The notes beneath the pieces were generated by a model. That model worked only from the letters and a program-made list of their open reading frames with translations. It was not told the origin of the DNA and made no database searches. A DNA stretch of 39,240 nt from Ruminococcus flavefaciens (GTDB lineage: Bacteria > Bacillota > Clostridia > Oscillospirales > Ruminococcaceae). Positions 8,073-16,192 of this stretch are shown piece after piece. The stretch covers positions 1 through 39,240 of the forward strand of contig SFMO01000053.1 of NCBI GenBank assembly GCA_004554385.1, read 5' to 3'. Each line of letters starts with the position of its first letter. Within the stretch, counting starts at the first letter, position 1. The position numbers were made by a program, and so were the translations under genes.

Positions 8073-8864
8073 ATGAGAAATATATCCGAAAAAAAGCGTA
8101 TCGTCATAAAGCTGGGCACATCTACCCTCGCCCACAAGACGGGAAAGCTCAATATCCGCCGCATGACCAATCTGGTGCGCGTTATCTCAGACCTCCACAA
8201 CTCGGGACGTGAAATAATCATGGTATCATCGGGTGCTGTGGGACTGGGTGCAGGCAAGCTGGGACTCCCCGAAAAGCCGAAGGACACCAAGACCAAGCAG
8301 GCTGTTGCCGCTATCGGTCAGTGCGAGCTCATGCACGTTTACGACGATATGTTCGCAAAATACAGCGTCACCGTTGCGCAGATACTCCTTACAAAAACTA
8401 TCATCAATAACCCAAATCACTGCGACAACTTCAAGAATACCGTGGAGAAGCTGGTGAATATGGACGTTATCCCTATAGTTAACGAGAACGACACCATCGC
8501 CATTGATGAGCTTGAGCTTGAAATAGGCGAAAACGACTCCCTCTCCGCCCTCGTTGCGGAGCTTTCCGGAGCTGACCTTCTGCTGATACTGTCGGACATT
8601 GACGCTCTCTATGACGATGATCCACGCTCAAATCCCGATGCAAAGCCCATTCCACTCGTCGAGAAGATAACTCCCGAAATAGAGGCTATGGCAGGCGGCG
8701 CAGGAACAAGTCTGGGCACAGGCGGTATGTCCACCAAGATAACCGCCGCCAAGATAGCTACGAATGCAGGCATCGACATGATAATAATGAACGGAAAGGA
8801 CCCCGAAAAGCTCTACGACCTCTTTGAGGACAAGGAGATAGGTACTCTTTTCAAGGCTCAGTAA
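8073..8864 (+). CDS. proB: glutamate 5-kinase
   Basis: The product phosphorylates L-glutamate to gamma-glutamyl phosphate, the first step of proline synthesis. From the ATG at 8073 it is 263 residues. This start is preferred over the in-frame ATG at 8022, which lies inside the dehydrogenase gene; the protein should begin just before RIVIKLGTS. Amino-acid kinase motifs are present: KLGTSTL, VSSGAVGLG, NENDTIA, LSDIDALYDDDPR and GTGGMSTKI. The C-terminal PUA domain of the about 367-residue E. coli enzyme is absent. Its product is handed to ProA, encoded one gene downstream. Confidence 0.93.
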   Translation: MRNISEKKRIVIKLGTSTLAHKTGKLNIRRMTNLVRVISDLHNSGREIIMVSSGAVGLGAGKLGLPEKPKDTKTKQAVAAIGQCELMHVYDDMFAKYSVTVAQILLTKTIINNPNHCDNFKNTVEKLVNMDVIPIVNENDTIAIDELELEIGENDSLSALVAELSGADLLLILSDIDALYDDDPRSNPDAKPIPLVEKITPEIEAMAGGAGTSLGTGGMSTKITAAKIATNAGIDMIIMNGKDPEKLYDLFEDKEIGTLFKAQ

Positions 8865-8873
8865 CAAGCAGCT

Positions 8874-9362
8874 ATGGTCATCGCAAATGGCGCTGAGCGC
8901 GTTTCAAAAATCGATACATACCTCAACTGTGCCGAGGTGTTCGCCTACAGAAGCACCTGCTTAAAGCGAAAATACGGAGCTGTCATAGTCAAAAACGACG
9001 TCGTGGTATCCACAGGCTACAACGGCTCTCCCAGAGGTATGGAGAACTGCTGTGACAAGGGCGAGTGCCCGAGGATGCCCCTTGATATGCATCAGGGTGA
9101 CGGATACGCCATGTGCAAGGCTGTCCACGCAGAGGCAAATGCCCTGCTCAACTGCTCACGGGAGCAGACCGCAGGCGCTGACCTATACCTCACGGGCATC
9201 AATCCCGGGGACGGCTCAACACATCAGGCTAAGCCGTGTCCGCTGTGCGCAAGGCTCATCATACAGGCAGGCATAAGGAACGTCTACCTCAGACAGAGCG
9301 GAAATGCAGACGGCTATACCGTGATACCTGCCGAAAAGCTGGAATGGTTCAAAGAAAAATAA
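8874..9362 (+). CDS. deoxycytidylate deaminase-like zinc enzyme (ComEB family)
   Basis: This 162-residue protein has the zinc-binding deaminase signature HAEAN (H85, catalytic E87) and PCPLC (C122, C125). It also has the GYNGSPRG segment and the Cys/His-rich insert (CCDKGECPR) typical of dCMP deaminases, which convert dCMP to dUMP for thymidylate synthesis. It starts nine bases after the proB stop with only a weak ribosome site, so translation may be coupled. Its place between proB and proA is unusual, because those two are normally adjacent. Related deaminases with other substrates cannot be excluded. Confidence 0.88.
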   Translation: MVIANGAERVSKIDTYLNCAEVFAYRSTCLKRKYGAVIVKNDVVVSTGYNGSPRGMENCCDKGECPRMPLDMHQGDGYAMCKAVHAEANALLNCSREQTAGADLYLTGINPGDGSTHQAKPCPLCARLIIQAGIRNVYLRQSGNADGYTVIPAEKLEWFKEK

Positions 9363-9382
9363 TACATACAAGAGGTGTAAAT

Positions 9383-10630
9383 ATGAGTTATACAGAGGAA
9401 CTGGGTAAAAGAGCCAAGGCTGCCGAGGCAGCTGCGGCAGGCGCTTCAACTTCACTGAAGAACAGCGCACTCTCAGCTATATCAAAGGCTCTTCTTGCTA
9501 ATAAAGAGCTTATTATCGCTGAAAATGCCAAGGACATCGCCAATGCAAAGGCAAACGGCATGACCGAGGCTAAGCAGGACAGACTCAGACTTGACGAGAA
9601 GCGTATAGAAGGCATCGCCAAGGGCGTTGACGAGCTTATCGCTCTTGCCGATCCTATCGGCGAGATAGTCGGCGGCGGAAACCGTCCCAACGGCTTACAG
9701 ATAATCAAGACGAGAGTACCTCTCGGAGTTATCGGTATAATCTTCGAGTCGCGCCCAAATGTCACTGTTGACGCAGCTGCACTCTGCCTCAAGTCAGGCA
9801 ACGTGGTCATCTTAAAGGGCGGCAAGGAGGCTATAAACTCCAATGTCTGCCTCGGAAACATTATGAGGAAGGCTATCGAGGAGGCAGGTCTCCCTGCTGA
9901 TATGATACAGGTAGTCGAAAAGACCGACCGTGAGACAACTACCGAGCTCATGCGCCTCAACGGCTATGTTGACGTTATTATCCCAAGAGGCAGCGGAAAC
10001 CTCATACAGGCTGTAGTCAAGAACGCTACCGTTCCTGTTATCGAGACAGGCGCAGGCAACTGCCACGTTTACGTTGATGCCTCCGCAGACCTTGATATGG
10101 CTGTGGAGATAACAGACAACGCCAAAACTCAGCGTCCTTCCGTATGCAACGCTATCGAGAGCCTTCTCGTTCACAAGGACATCGCAGACAAGTTCCTGCC
10201 CATGATCGCAGAGCGCTTCAAGAAGCACGATGTGAAGATCTACGGCTGTGACAGAACTATCGCTATCCTCGGCGATTCCGTTGAAAAGGCTACAGAGACA
10301 GAGTACGCTACAGAGTTCAACGATTTCATCATCGCCGTAAAGGTAGTCGATGACATCGACGAGGCTATCGCTCATATAAGAAAATACAGCACCCGTCATT
10401 CCGAGTGCATAGTTACAAGCTCACTTGAAAACGCACAGAAATTCCAGAAACAGGTAGACGCTGCGGCAGTTTACGTCAACGCCTCCACCCGTTTCACTGA
10501 CGGCGGTGAATTCGGATTCGGAGCAGAAATAGGCATTTCTACACAGAAGCTCCACGCAAGAGGTCCTATGGGGCTTACAGAACTGACTACAGTAAAATAT
10601 CTGATAAACGGTAACGGTCAGATTAGATAA
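9383..10630 (+). CDS. proA: gamma-glutamyl phosphate reductase
   Basis: A 415-residue NADPH-dependent enzyme converts gamma-glutamyl phosphate to glutamate semialdehyde, the second step of proline synthesis. Family motifs are PLGVIGIIFESRPNVT, LKGGKEA, IPRGSG and ETGAGNCHVYVD; the catalytic Cys of ALDH-like reductases is in QRPSVCNA. GFGAEIGISTQ and HARGPMGL near the C-terminus are also characteristic. AGAGGTG five bases upstream sets the ATG at 9383. The length matches the family (about 417). proC is not in the window. Confidence 0.95.
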   Translation: MSYTEELGKRAKAAEAAAAGASTSLKNSALSAISKALLANKELIIAENAKDIANAKANGMTEAKQDRLRLDEKRIEGIAKGVDELIALADPIGEIVGGGNRPNGLQIIKTRVPLGVIGIIFESRPNVTVDAAALCLKSGNVVILKGGKEAINSNVCLGNIMRKAIEEAGLPADMIQVVEKTDRETTTELMRLNGYVDVIIPRGSGNLIQAVVKNATVPVIETGAGNCHVYVDASADLDMAVEITDNAKTQRPSVCNAIESLLVHKDIADKFLPMIAERFKKHDVKIYGCDRTIAILGDSVEKATETEYATEFNDFIIAVKVVDDIDEAIAHIRKYSTRHSECIVTSSLENAQKFQKQVDAAAVYVNASTRFTDGGEFGFGAEIGISTQKLHARGPMGLTELTTVKYLINGNGQIR

Positions 10631-10663
10631 ATTCAGCATTTTATTTGATTTTTGGAGGTCGAA

Positions 10664-13015
10664 ATGGCTATTAGAAAAGATCTTGACGATATGCTCAACA
10701 GCCTTATGGACGGCGGCGGAAGCAGCGGAAGCTCTCCTGCAAGGAGCCATAATACCCCGAGAGCTGCAAGAAAAAGCAAATTCGATGATATGTCCGTCGA
10801 TGATCTGCTCCACGCTCTTGAGGAGGAAAAGCACCAGACAGATGAGGAGCCCGTTATAAACGACGACACACCGCCTGCTGTATGGGAATTCGCTCCCCCG
10901 TCACAGGACGCCCCCGAGCCTGTTCACGAAGCAGAGCCCGAGGAGGAAGTCACCAACATCATCAGTGAGGTGATGCACACAGAGGCTTCTGCGGAAATGA
11001 CAAGGGTGTTCGACACTGTTCCCATGAATGAGGAGCAGCCAAAGCCCGTCAAGAAAAAGAAGATAGTTATAACAGGTGAGCTCCCCGACTACGAGGCGCT
11101 TCGCCGCGAGGAAATGGAACGTGACAGACAGGCTAAGATAGCCGCTGAGAACGCTGCCGAGGAACAGAGAGCCGCTGAAAGAGCCCGCAGAGCCGCAGAG
11201 GCTGCCGCTGAGAGAGCTCGTCTTGCAGAAGAGGCTGAGCAGCGCCGTTTAGCCCGTGAAGAGGCTGAAAGAGCCCGTATTGCCGAGGAGGAAGAAAGAC
11301 AGCGCCGTATCGCTGAAGCTGCCGAAAAGGCTCGTCTTGAGGAGGAAGCCGAGAGACAGCGCAGAATAGCTCAGATAGAAGCCGAAAAGCAGCGCAAGGC
11401 AGAGGAAATCGCACTTCAGGCCCGACTTGCCGAAGAAGCAGAGCAGCGCAGACTTGCTGAGGAGGCTGAAAAACATCGTCAGCTCGAGGAAATGCGACGA
11501 CTCGCCCAGGAGGCTGAAGTAAAAGCTGCTGCCCCTGTTTCCCTTGCAGAGGAGATAATCGTAAATTCATCATCTGCCGTTAATGACGAGGTAGATACCG
11601 CCATAGAAGCCCTCGGTGAAGCCGCAGAAGCTCCTGCCGAGGCAATTGAAGAAGCTGCTCCCGAAGCTGAAAAGACCAGTAAGATAGGCGGATTCTTCAA
11701 GAAGCTCAAAAACAAGGGCAAGGACGAAGCAAAGTCAGCGTCCGAAACTGAGGAAGCTCCCGAGGACGGTCTCTTCGAGGATGACGACAGCGCACTCTCC
11801 GCTACAGAGCTCATAGACGCAGCAATAGCTGCTATCAACGGCTCAGAGGACGAGGAGAACGATAATTCAGGCAATGCGGTCAACAATATGCTGGATAATA
11901 TCCGCGAGGACGCCGCAGAGGCAATTGCTGACATAGATACTCCAAAGGCTGCCGAGAAATACGTTCTCACCGACGAGGACATCATCAACGGTCTTACCCC
12001 CGACCTTAAAGAACGCTTCGACGCCCTTCCTGCCGACAAGCAGAGACAGGTCATCGATATGAGAAGGTCGCAGCTTGGAGCAGTCGCTCCCGAGCCCGTA
12101 TTCACCGAAGCTGAGGAGGCTGTCGATGAATATGAGGAAGCTGTCAATGAAGCGGTCAGAACCGATGACTTATTCGAGACTGAGGAGACCGCCGAGGAAA
12201 CTGCACAGGAAAGTGACATTGCTGAAGAAGCCCCTGCACCAAAGGAAGCCGACGAAAAGCCAAAGGTCAAGGAGCCTTCTACCTTTGCAAAGATACTTGA
12301 CGAGGACCCTGCCGAGCTCATCGCTCAGCGCAGAGAACACACAGAGAGCTCCGTATCAGCACCTGCTTCGGAGCCGCAGAGCAGAAAGCGCCTGTACACT
12401 ATCCTCGGAGCTGTTCTCACAGTCTTCGCCGTCATCGGCATAATAACCGCCATAACAAAGGGCATAGGCTTCGCAAAGAGCTTCACATCGGGAGATGTAA
12501 AGAAGGACAGCTTCACACAGATGATATATCCTGCCGCTATCATGGACATCGAACCATTCAGTGATCCCTCACAGCTCACCTCAGAGCAGATAATCACAGC
12601 TACTATATGGTCCATAATCATGGACGACAGCAAGGTCTCAAAGTACGACCTGACCCTTGATACAGTAAGTATCCCCGATGTTGATGTTGAGAAGTACGCT
12701 GTAGAGCTCTTCGGCGAGAATATCCCTGCCTTTGAGCATGCTACCGTAGGTCCTGTGGAGTCAAGATTCTATTACTCCGACGGCGCTTACAACGTCAAGG
12801 TCAAGACCATTACCCATACCTACGCACCCGAGATAAAGTCCATTGTCAAGAACGGCAGCGAGTATACCCTCAAAGTTGACTATATCGCTGAGCTCCCGCA
12901 GTGGATGGATAAGACCGTTGCAAAGCAGGCTGAGTACAAGCTTTTGGAAAAGGACGACGGAACCTTCCAGTACAGCGCAATGAAGATACTCTCTGTGAAT
13001 AACGGAAATCTGTAA
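10664..13015 (+). CDS. single-pass membrane protein with a long Ala/Glu/Arg coiled coil
   Basis: A 783-residue protein; GGAGG at 10653-10657 picks the ATG at 10664. Order of parts: an N-terminal helix (AIRKDLDDMLNSLMDGG), disordered acidic sequence, a coiled coil rich in Ala, Glu, Arg and Gln (about 146-286, TolA-like in composition), more acidic low-complexity sequence with a basic patch (KIGGFFKKLKNKGK near 340-353), one transmembrane helix (about 577-597), and an external C-terminal domain of about 185 residues. No enzymatic motif is seen. The topology suggests a cytoplasmic tether or scaffold anchored to the membrane. It closes the proBA operon and lies just before the pseudokinase gene. 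Family not recognised. Confidence 0.8.
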   Translation: MAIRKDLDDMLNSLMDGGGSSGSSPARSHNTPRAARKSKFDDMSVDDLLHALEEEKHQTDEEPVINDDTPPAVWEFAPPSQDAPEPVHEAEPEEEVTNIISEVMHTEASAEMTRVFDTVPMNEEQPKPVKKKKIVITGELPDYEALRREEMERDRQAKIAAENAAEEQRAAERARRAAEAAAERARLAEEAEQRRLAREEAERARIAEEEERQRRIAEAAEKARLEEEAERQRRIAQIEAEKQRKAEEIALQARLAEEAEQRRLAEEAEKHRQLEEMRRLAQEAEVKAAAPVSLAEEIIVNSSSAVNDEVDTAIEALGEAAEAPAEAIEEAAPEAEKTSKIGGFFKKLKNKGKDEAKSASETEEAPEDGLFEDDDSALSATELIDAAIAAINGSEDEENDNSGNAVNNMLDNIREDAAEAIADIDTPKAAEKYVLTDEDIINGLTPDLKERFDALPADKQRQVIDMRRSQLGAVAPEPVFTEAEEAVDEYEEAVNEAVRTDDLFETEETAEETAQESDIAEEAPAPKEADEKPKVKEPSTFAKILDEDPAELIAQRREHTESSVSAPASEPQSRKRLYTILGAVLTVFAVIGIITAITKGIGFAKSFTSGDVKKDSFTQMIYPAAIMDIEPFSDPSQLTSEQIITATIWSIIMDDSKVSKYDLTLDTVSIPDVDVEKYAVELFGENIPAFEHATVGPVESRFYYSDGAYNVKVKTITHTYAPEIKSIVKNGSEYTLKVDYIAELPQWMDKTVAKQAEYKLLEKDDGTFQYSAMKILSVNNGNL

Positions 13016-13018
13016 TAC

Positions 13019-13048
13019 AAAGCCACAGTCTCAGCACTGTGGCTTTTG
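13019..13048 (+). terminator. intrinsic terminator of the proBA operon
   Basis: AAAGCCACAGT (13019-13029) pairs with ACTGTGGCTTT (13036-13046) across a six-base loop and runs into TTTT. It starts four bases after the stop of the coiled-coil gene. Confidence 0.85.
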
Positions 13049-13066
13049 CTGTTATCAGGGGACTTC

Positions 13067-13111
13067 AAATTATTACAAATAAGAAAAATTATCCCGTGAA
13101 ATTATTACAAA
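13067..13111. repeat. direct repeat AAATTATTACAAA, 32-bp period
   Basis: The 13-mer occurs at 13067-13079 and 13099-13111, on the same helical face (about three turns apart), upstream of the pseudokinase promoter. It may be an operator pair or an AT-rich UP-like element; no protein is known. Confidence 0.4.
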
Positions 13112-13156
13112 AAAAATACAAATTCACAGGATAGCAGATAATCAGCCCCCAAACAG

Positions 13157-13185
13157 TTGACATTTTTCGTTTTTCTTGATAAAAT
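13157..13185 (+). promoter_or_regulatory. promoter of the pseudokinase gene
   Basis: Consensus TTGACA (13157-13162), 17 bases, then TAAAAT (13180-13185), about 50 bases upstream of the start. It shows that the gene is transcribed apart from the proBA operon. Confidence 0.75.
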
Positions 13186-13236
13186 AGATATGATACCTGT
13201 TTTGTGCATTGACTAATTTTTGGAGGAGGAGCTGCT

Positions 13237-15243
13237 TTGGGAGACAGTAAATTTTGCAACAGATGCATGGAAAAGTATGACGAGTCTATGCACGTTTGTC
13301 CGTCCTGCGGATACGTGGAATCAGATGAACATAACCCCATGTACGTCCCACCAGGTACAATACTCCATAGCAAATACCTCTGCGGTGTTCTTCTGGAATA
13401 CAACGGAGAGGGCGCTACATATATCGGCGCTGACACCACCACAGGCAAGAAGGTGCTCATCAGAGAATATATGCCTATAAATCTCTGCACCCGTGTCAAG
13501 AATAAGGCTATTATCAGCGTCAATTACAATAACCTTGCCAAGTACAAGGCTTTTATGGCTGAATATACCGAGCTCAACAAGTCCCTTGCAAGACTGCGGA
13601 ACAACTCCAATATACCGCCTGTGCTTGATATGTTCGCCGAAAACAACACTACCTATACCATTTTCGAATACATCGAAGGCGTGAAGATGCTGGATTACCT
13701 CAAGGAAAATGCAGGGGAGCTCAGCTGGGAACAGGTCTCAAAGATATTCCCCCCTCTGTTCACTACCATAGGCATTCTCCATAACGCAGGTATCATCCAC
13801 CGCGCTATCAGCCCCGATACGGTCTATATCACAGACAAGGGCGAGCTGAAGCTCTCAGGCTTCTGCGTTTCCGCAGTGAGAACTGCCAACGCAGGTCTGG
13901 AATATGAGCTCTTCAAGGGCTATGCCGCTCCCGAGCAGTATTCTGCAAGCAGCAGCAGCCGTCAGGGTTCGTGGACTGACGTTTACGGCGTCTGCGCACT
14001 CCTTTACAGAGCTCTTACAGGCTGTATGCCCGTTGATTCCATGAGCCGTCAGACTCACGACGACCTTCACGAGCCTCATATGCTGGATTCACGTATCCCC
14101 CGTCATGTCTCAAGAGTCATTATGGAGGGTATGAACCTCAACGGCAGAGACCGTATCCAGACTATCACCGAGCTTGTGACTAAGCTCTTTGAACAGCCTT
14201 CCGAAAACTATGAAGAGGAAGAAATACTCGATAATACAAGCACTGTTCTTTTAGGTACCCCAGGCAATGCAGCTGCAGCAGCTCTCCAGGAAGCTCCTCA
14301 GCAGCCTGTATATCACCAGGAACAGCCGCAAAACGTCATACATGAGCGCAGCGCTCCCGTTTATAAGAAGCCGCGCCGCGATGACAGCTATAAATATGAT
14401 AAGGAAACCACTGTGGACAGGATAAAGGTGCCCATAATCGTCGCACTCCTTTTCCTCGCCATTATGATGATACTCGGCGTTATCATATACAAGCTCATCG
14501 TTCCCCCTGCTGAGGAAACAACTGTCAAGAGCAGCAGACGTTCATCTTCTGTCTCTGATTCTGCTGCGGAGAATACCACCAAGGAGTCCGACAAGGACAA
14601 GGATACCGAAGTGCCCGATCTTGTAGGTCAGTTCTATACCTACTCCAAGGATAAGTGGAAGGATTTCTTTGTTCTTGACGCAGATTTTGAGTACAACAAC
14701 GATTACGATAATGACATGATCTTCGAACAGAGCGTCAAGAAGGGCGAGATGATCGCTCAGGGCGATGTCATCAAGGTCAAGGTCAGCAAGGGTAAGGAGA
14801 CCGCTACTATCCCCGATTATCAGGGACTTTCCGTTGAGCAGTACAAGAACGCTCTCGAAAAGGCAGGTATCCATGACCACAACTACCAGTTCATCGAGTC
14901 AAAGAACTCCTACGGCAAGACCAACTCTATAGTTGAGCTCCAGGTGGACGGCAAGGTGGTAACTCCACATTCTTCATTCAACAACAAGAGCGGCAAGAAG
15001 CTCACGGTTTATTATGTTTCCGCAGACTCTGTTGCTGTTCAGCAGACCGAAGCTGTTCAGACAACTGCGGCACCTACTACTACCGTTGCAGCTACAACTC
15101 AGGCACCCGTTCCTACAACTCAGGCACCTACATCTCCCCCTGAGCCCATAACGAACCCGCCTGAGCCAACTGATCCACCTGCACCTCCTGTAGTTGATCC
15201 CCCTGTGGAACAGCCAAATGAAGAATCAGGCGGCGAACAGTAA
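13237..15243 (+). CDS. zinc-ribbon, degenerate Ser/Thr kinase (pseudokinase) with PASTA-like repeats
   Basis: A 668-residue single-pass membrane protein. It uses a TTG start at 13237, fixed by a strong GGAGGAGGA six bases upstream. Order: zinc ribbon (C7/C10, C21/C24); a PrkC-like kinase fold (about 45-320); a Gln/Pro linker; one helix (398-422); two PASTA-like repeats (about 457-595); and a Thr/Pro-rich tail. In the kinase fold the VAIK lysine is Arg76, HRD reads HRA (Ala190), the Mg-binding Asn is Thr195 and DFG reads GFC (208-210). The structural APE (PE 232-233) and the DVYG motif remain. Catalysis by the usual mechanism is therefore unlikely. PASTA domains in active homologues bind muropeptides or beta-lactams, so a wall-sensing scaffold is a reasonable inference. 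Confidence 0.88.
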   Translation: MGDSKFCNRCMEKYDESMHVCPSCGYVESDEHNPMYVPPGTILHSKYLCGVLLEYNGEGATYIGADTTTGKKVLIREYMPINLCTRVKNKAIISVNYNNLAKYKAFMAEYTELNKSLARLRNNSNIPPVLDMFAENNTTYTIFEYIEGVKMLDYLKENAGELSWEQVSKIFPPLFTTIGILHNAGIIHRAISPDTVYITDKGELKLSGFCVSAVRTANAGLEYELFKGYAAPEQYSASSSSRQGSWTDVYGVCALLYRALTGCMPVDSMSRQTHDDLHEPHMLDSRIPRHVSRVIMEGMNLNGRDRIQTITELVTKLFEQPSENYEEEEILDNTSTVLLGTPGNAAAAALQEAPQQPVYHQEQPQNVIHERSAPVYKKPRRDDSYKYDKETTVDRIKVPIIVALLFLAIMMILGVIIYKLIVPPAEETTVKSSRRSSSVSDSAAENTTKESDKDKDTEVPDLVGQFYTYSKDKWKDFFVLDADFEYNNDYDNDMIFEQSVKKGEMIAQGDVIKVKVSKGKETATIPDYQGLSVEQYKNALEKAGIHDHNYQFIESKNSYGKTNSIVELQVDGKVVTPHSSFNNKSGKKLTVYYVSADSVAVQQTEAVQTTAAPTTTVAATTQAPVPTTQAPTSPPEPITNPPEPTDPPAPPVVDPPVEQPNEESGGEQ

Positions 15244-15256
15244 CAATATTGATTTT

Positions 15257-15283
15257 AAAAGGGCAGCTTCGGCTGTCCTTTTC
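15257..15283 (+). terminator. intrinsic terminator of the pseudokinase gene
   Basis: AAAAGGGCAGC (15257-15267), a TTCG tetraloop and GCTGTCCTTTT (15272-15282), with one G-U pair. No gene or clear signal is seen in the 130 bp between this and the next terminator. Confidence 0.85.
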
Positions 15284-15410
15284 CGTTAGCAGCGCAGGGG
15301 CTGTACCCATGTACTGCAAGAGCAATATACTTTAGTGAGTTAATGTTTTGAAGTTGGCAACATGACATGTTTTTTCTGCCGCCTTCCATAAGCACCATAA
15401 CTGTGAATGA

Positions 15411-15446
15411 AAAAAATACCGAGCCTGAATTTGGGGCTCGGTATTT
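15411..15446 (-). terminator. terminator of the ABC transporter operon
   Basis: On the minus strand AAATACCGAGCC and GGCTCGGTATTT (15446-15435 and 15425-15414) form a 12-bp stem followed by a T-run (complement of 15411-15416), starting 11 bases after the permease stop. Confidence 0.85.
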
Positions 15447-15457
15447 CTTATATCAGA

Positions 15458-16192
15458 CTATTTAAGGTCAGACTTATTAAAGAGAAGGATTCCGCCAATA
15501 GTCGTAACGACGATAATCAATGCGTCTGCAATGAGTATCACAGGAAGTCCATCAGGGAACTTCATATAATTATATTCTACAATGCTTACCTGGAAGCTTG
15601 GGAGACAGTTGCCGATAAAGTCCTGCACCTTCTCACTCTTGATAAGGAGCATTATCGGCGACATCATCAGTACGACCTCGTGCATGATAAGCGAGATAAC
15701 AAATCCGCCAACATTTCTCATAGTATTGCAGAAGAATACGATGATGGAAGTGAATGTGAGCTGTATCAGGATAGCTATGCCCATATTTGCGAATACTTCC
15801 GCGCAGGGGAAGAACTCGAACTGAAGCAGGATATAGCCCAGTGCAAGTACTGTGAGCCAGAATGCAAGCTGGTAGATAACTGCCACTGTGACGGAAACGA
15901 TGAGGTTTGCAAGATAGATATTTGTTCTTGAATGACCGATGATTATCTTGTTTCTCACGGTGTTGTTGCGGTAATCCTGCACGATGAGCAGACCTGCGGC
16001 GATACTGATGAGGAGTGGGAGTGTACCCGTCATCATAAACAGCATACCATCAGCACGGGCTGTATGGTCGGAATCGAACACTTTCACGAAGGAAAGTACC
16101 AGTACGGCAAATCCCACGATAACCGAAAGGACAATGTAGAAACGCTTGCCCTTGAAAAGCCTTCTGTAGCCTTCTGCCAGTAACTCACGCAT
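15458..16192 (-). CDS. ABC-2 type transporter permease
   Basis: A 244-residue protein with about six hydrophobic segments, consistent with an ABC-2 permease: a helix near 20-40, a second near 55-75, then paired helices to the C-terminus. The segment QDYRNNTVRNKIIIGHSR after helix 2 is typical of such permeases (D-x-x-x-x-T-x-R-N-K). The ATG at 16192 is chosen because GGAGGTG stands six bases upstream; the GTG three codons earlier overlaps that ribosome site. It overlaps the ATPase stop by eight bases and must work with it. Substrate unknown; antibiotic or lipid export is common for this class. Confidence 0.88.
   Translation of the reverse strand: MRELLAEGYRRLFKGKRFYIVLSVIVGFAVLVLSFVKVFDSDHTARADGMLFMMTGTLPLLISIAAGLLIVQDYRNNTVRNKIIIGHSRTNIYLANLIVSVTVAVIYQLAFWLTVLALGYILLQFEFFPCAEVFANMGIAILIQLTFTSIIVFFCNTMRNVGGFVISLIMHEVVLMMSPIMLLIKSEKVQDFIGNCLPSFQVSIVEYNYMKFPDGLPVILIADALIIVVTTIGGILLFNKSDLK

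Noticed and set aside
11479..12321. 280-residue Ser/Ala-rich ORF on the minus strand
   Set aside because: Antisense shadow of the Ala/Glu-rich coiled-coil gene; the composition follows from the real frame.
15407..15931. 174-residue plus-strand ORF
   Set aside because: Antisense to the ABC permease and its terminator; low-complexity charged sequence with no ribosome site.
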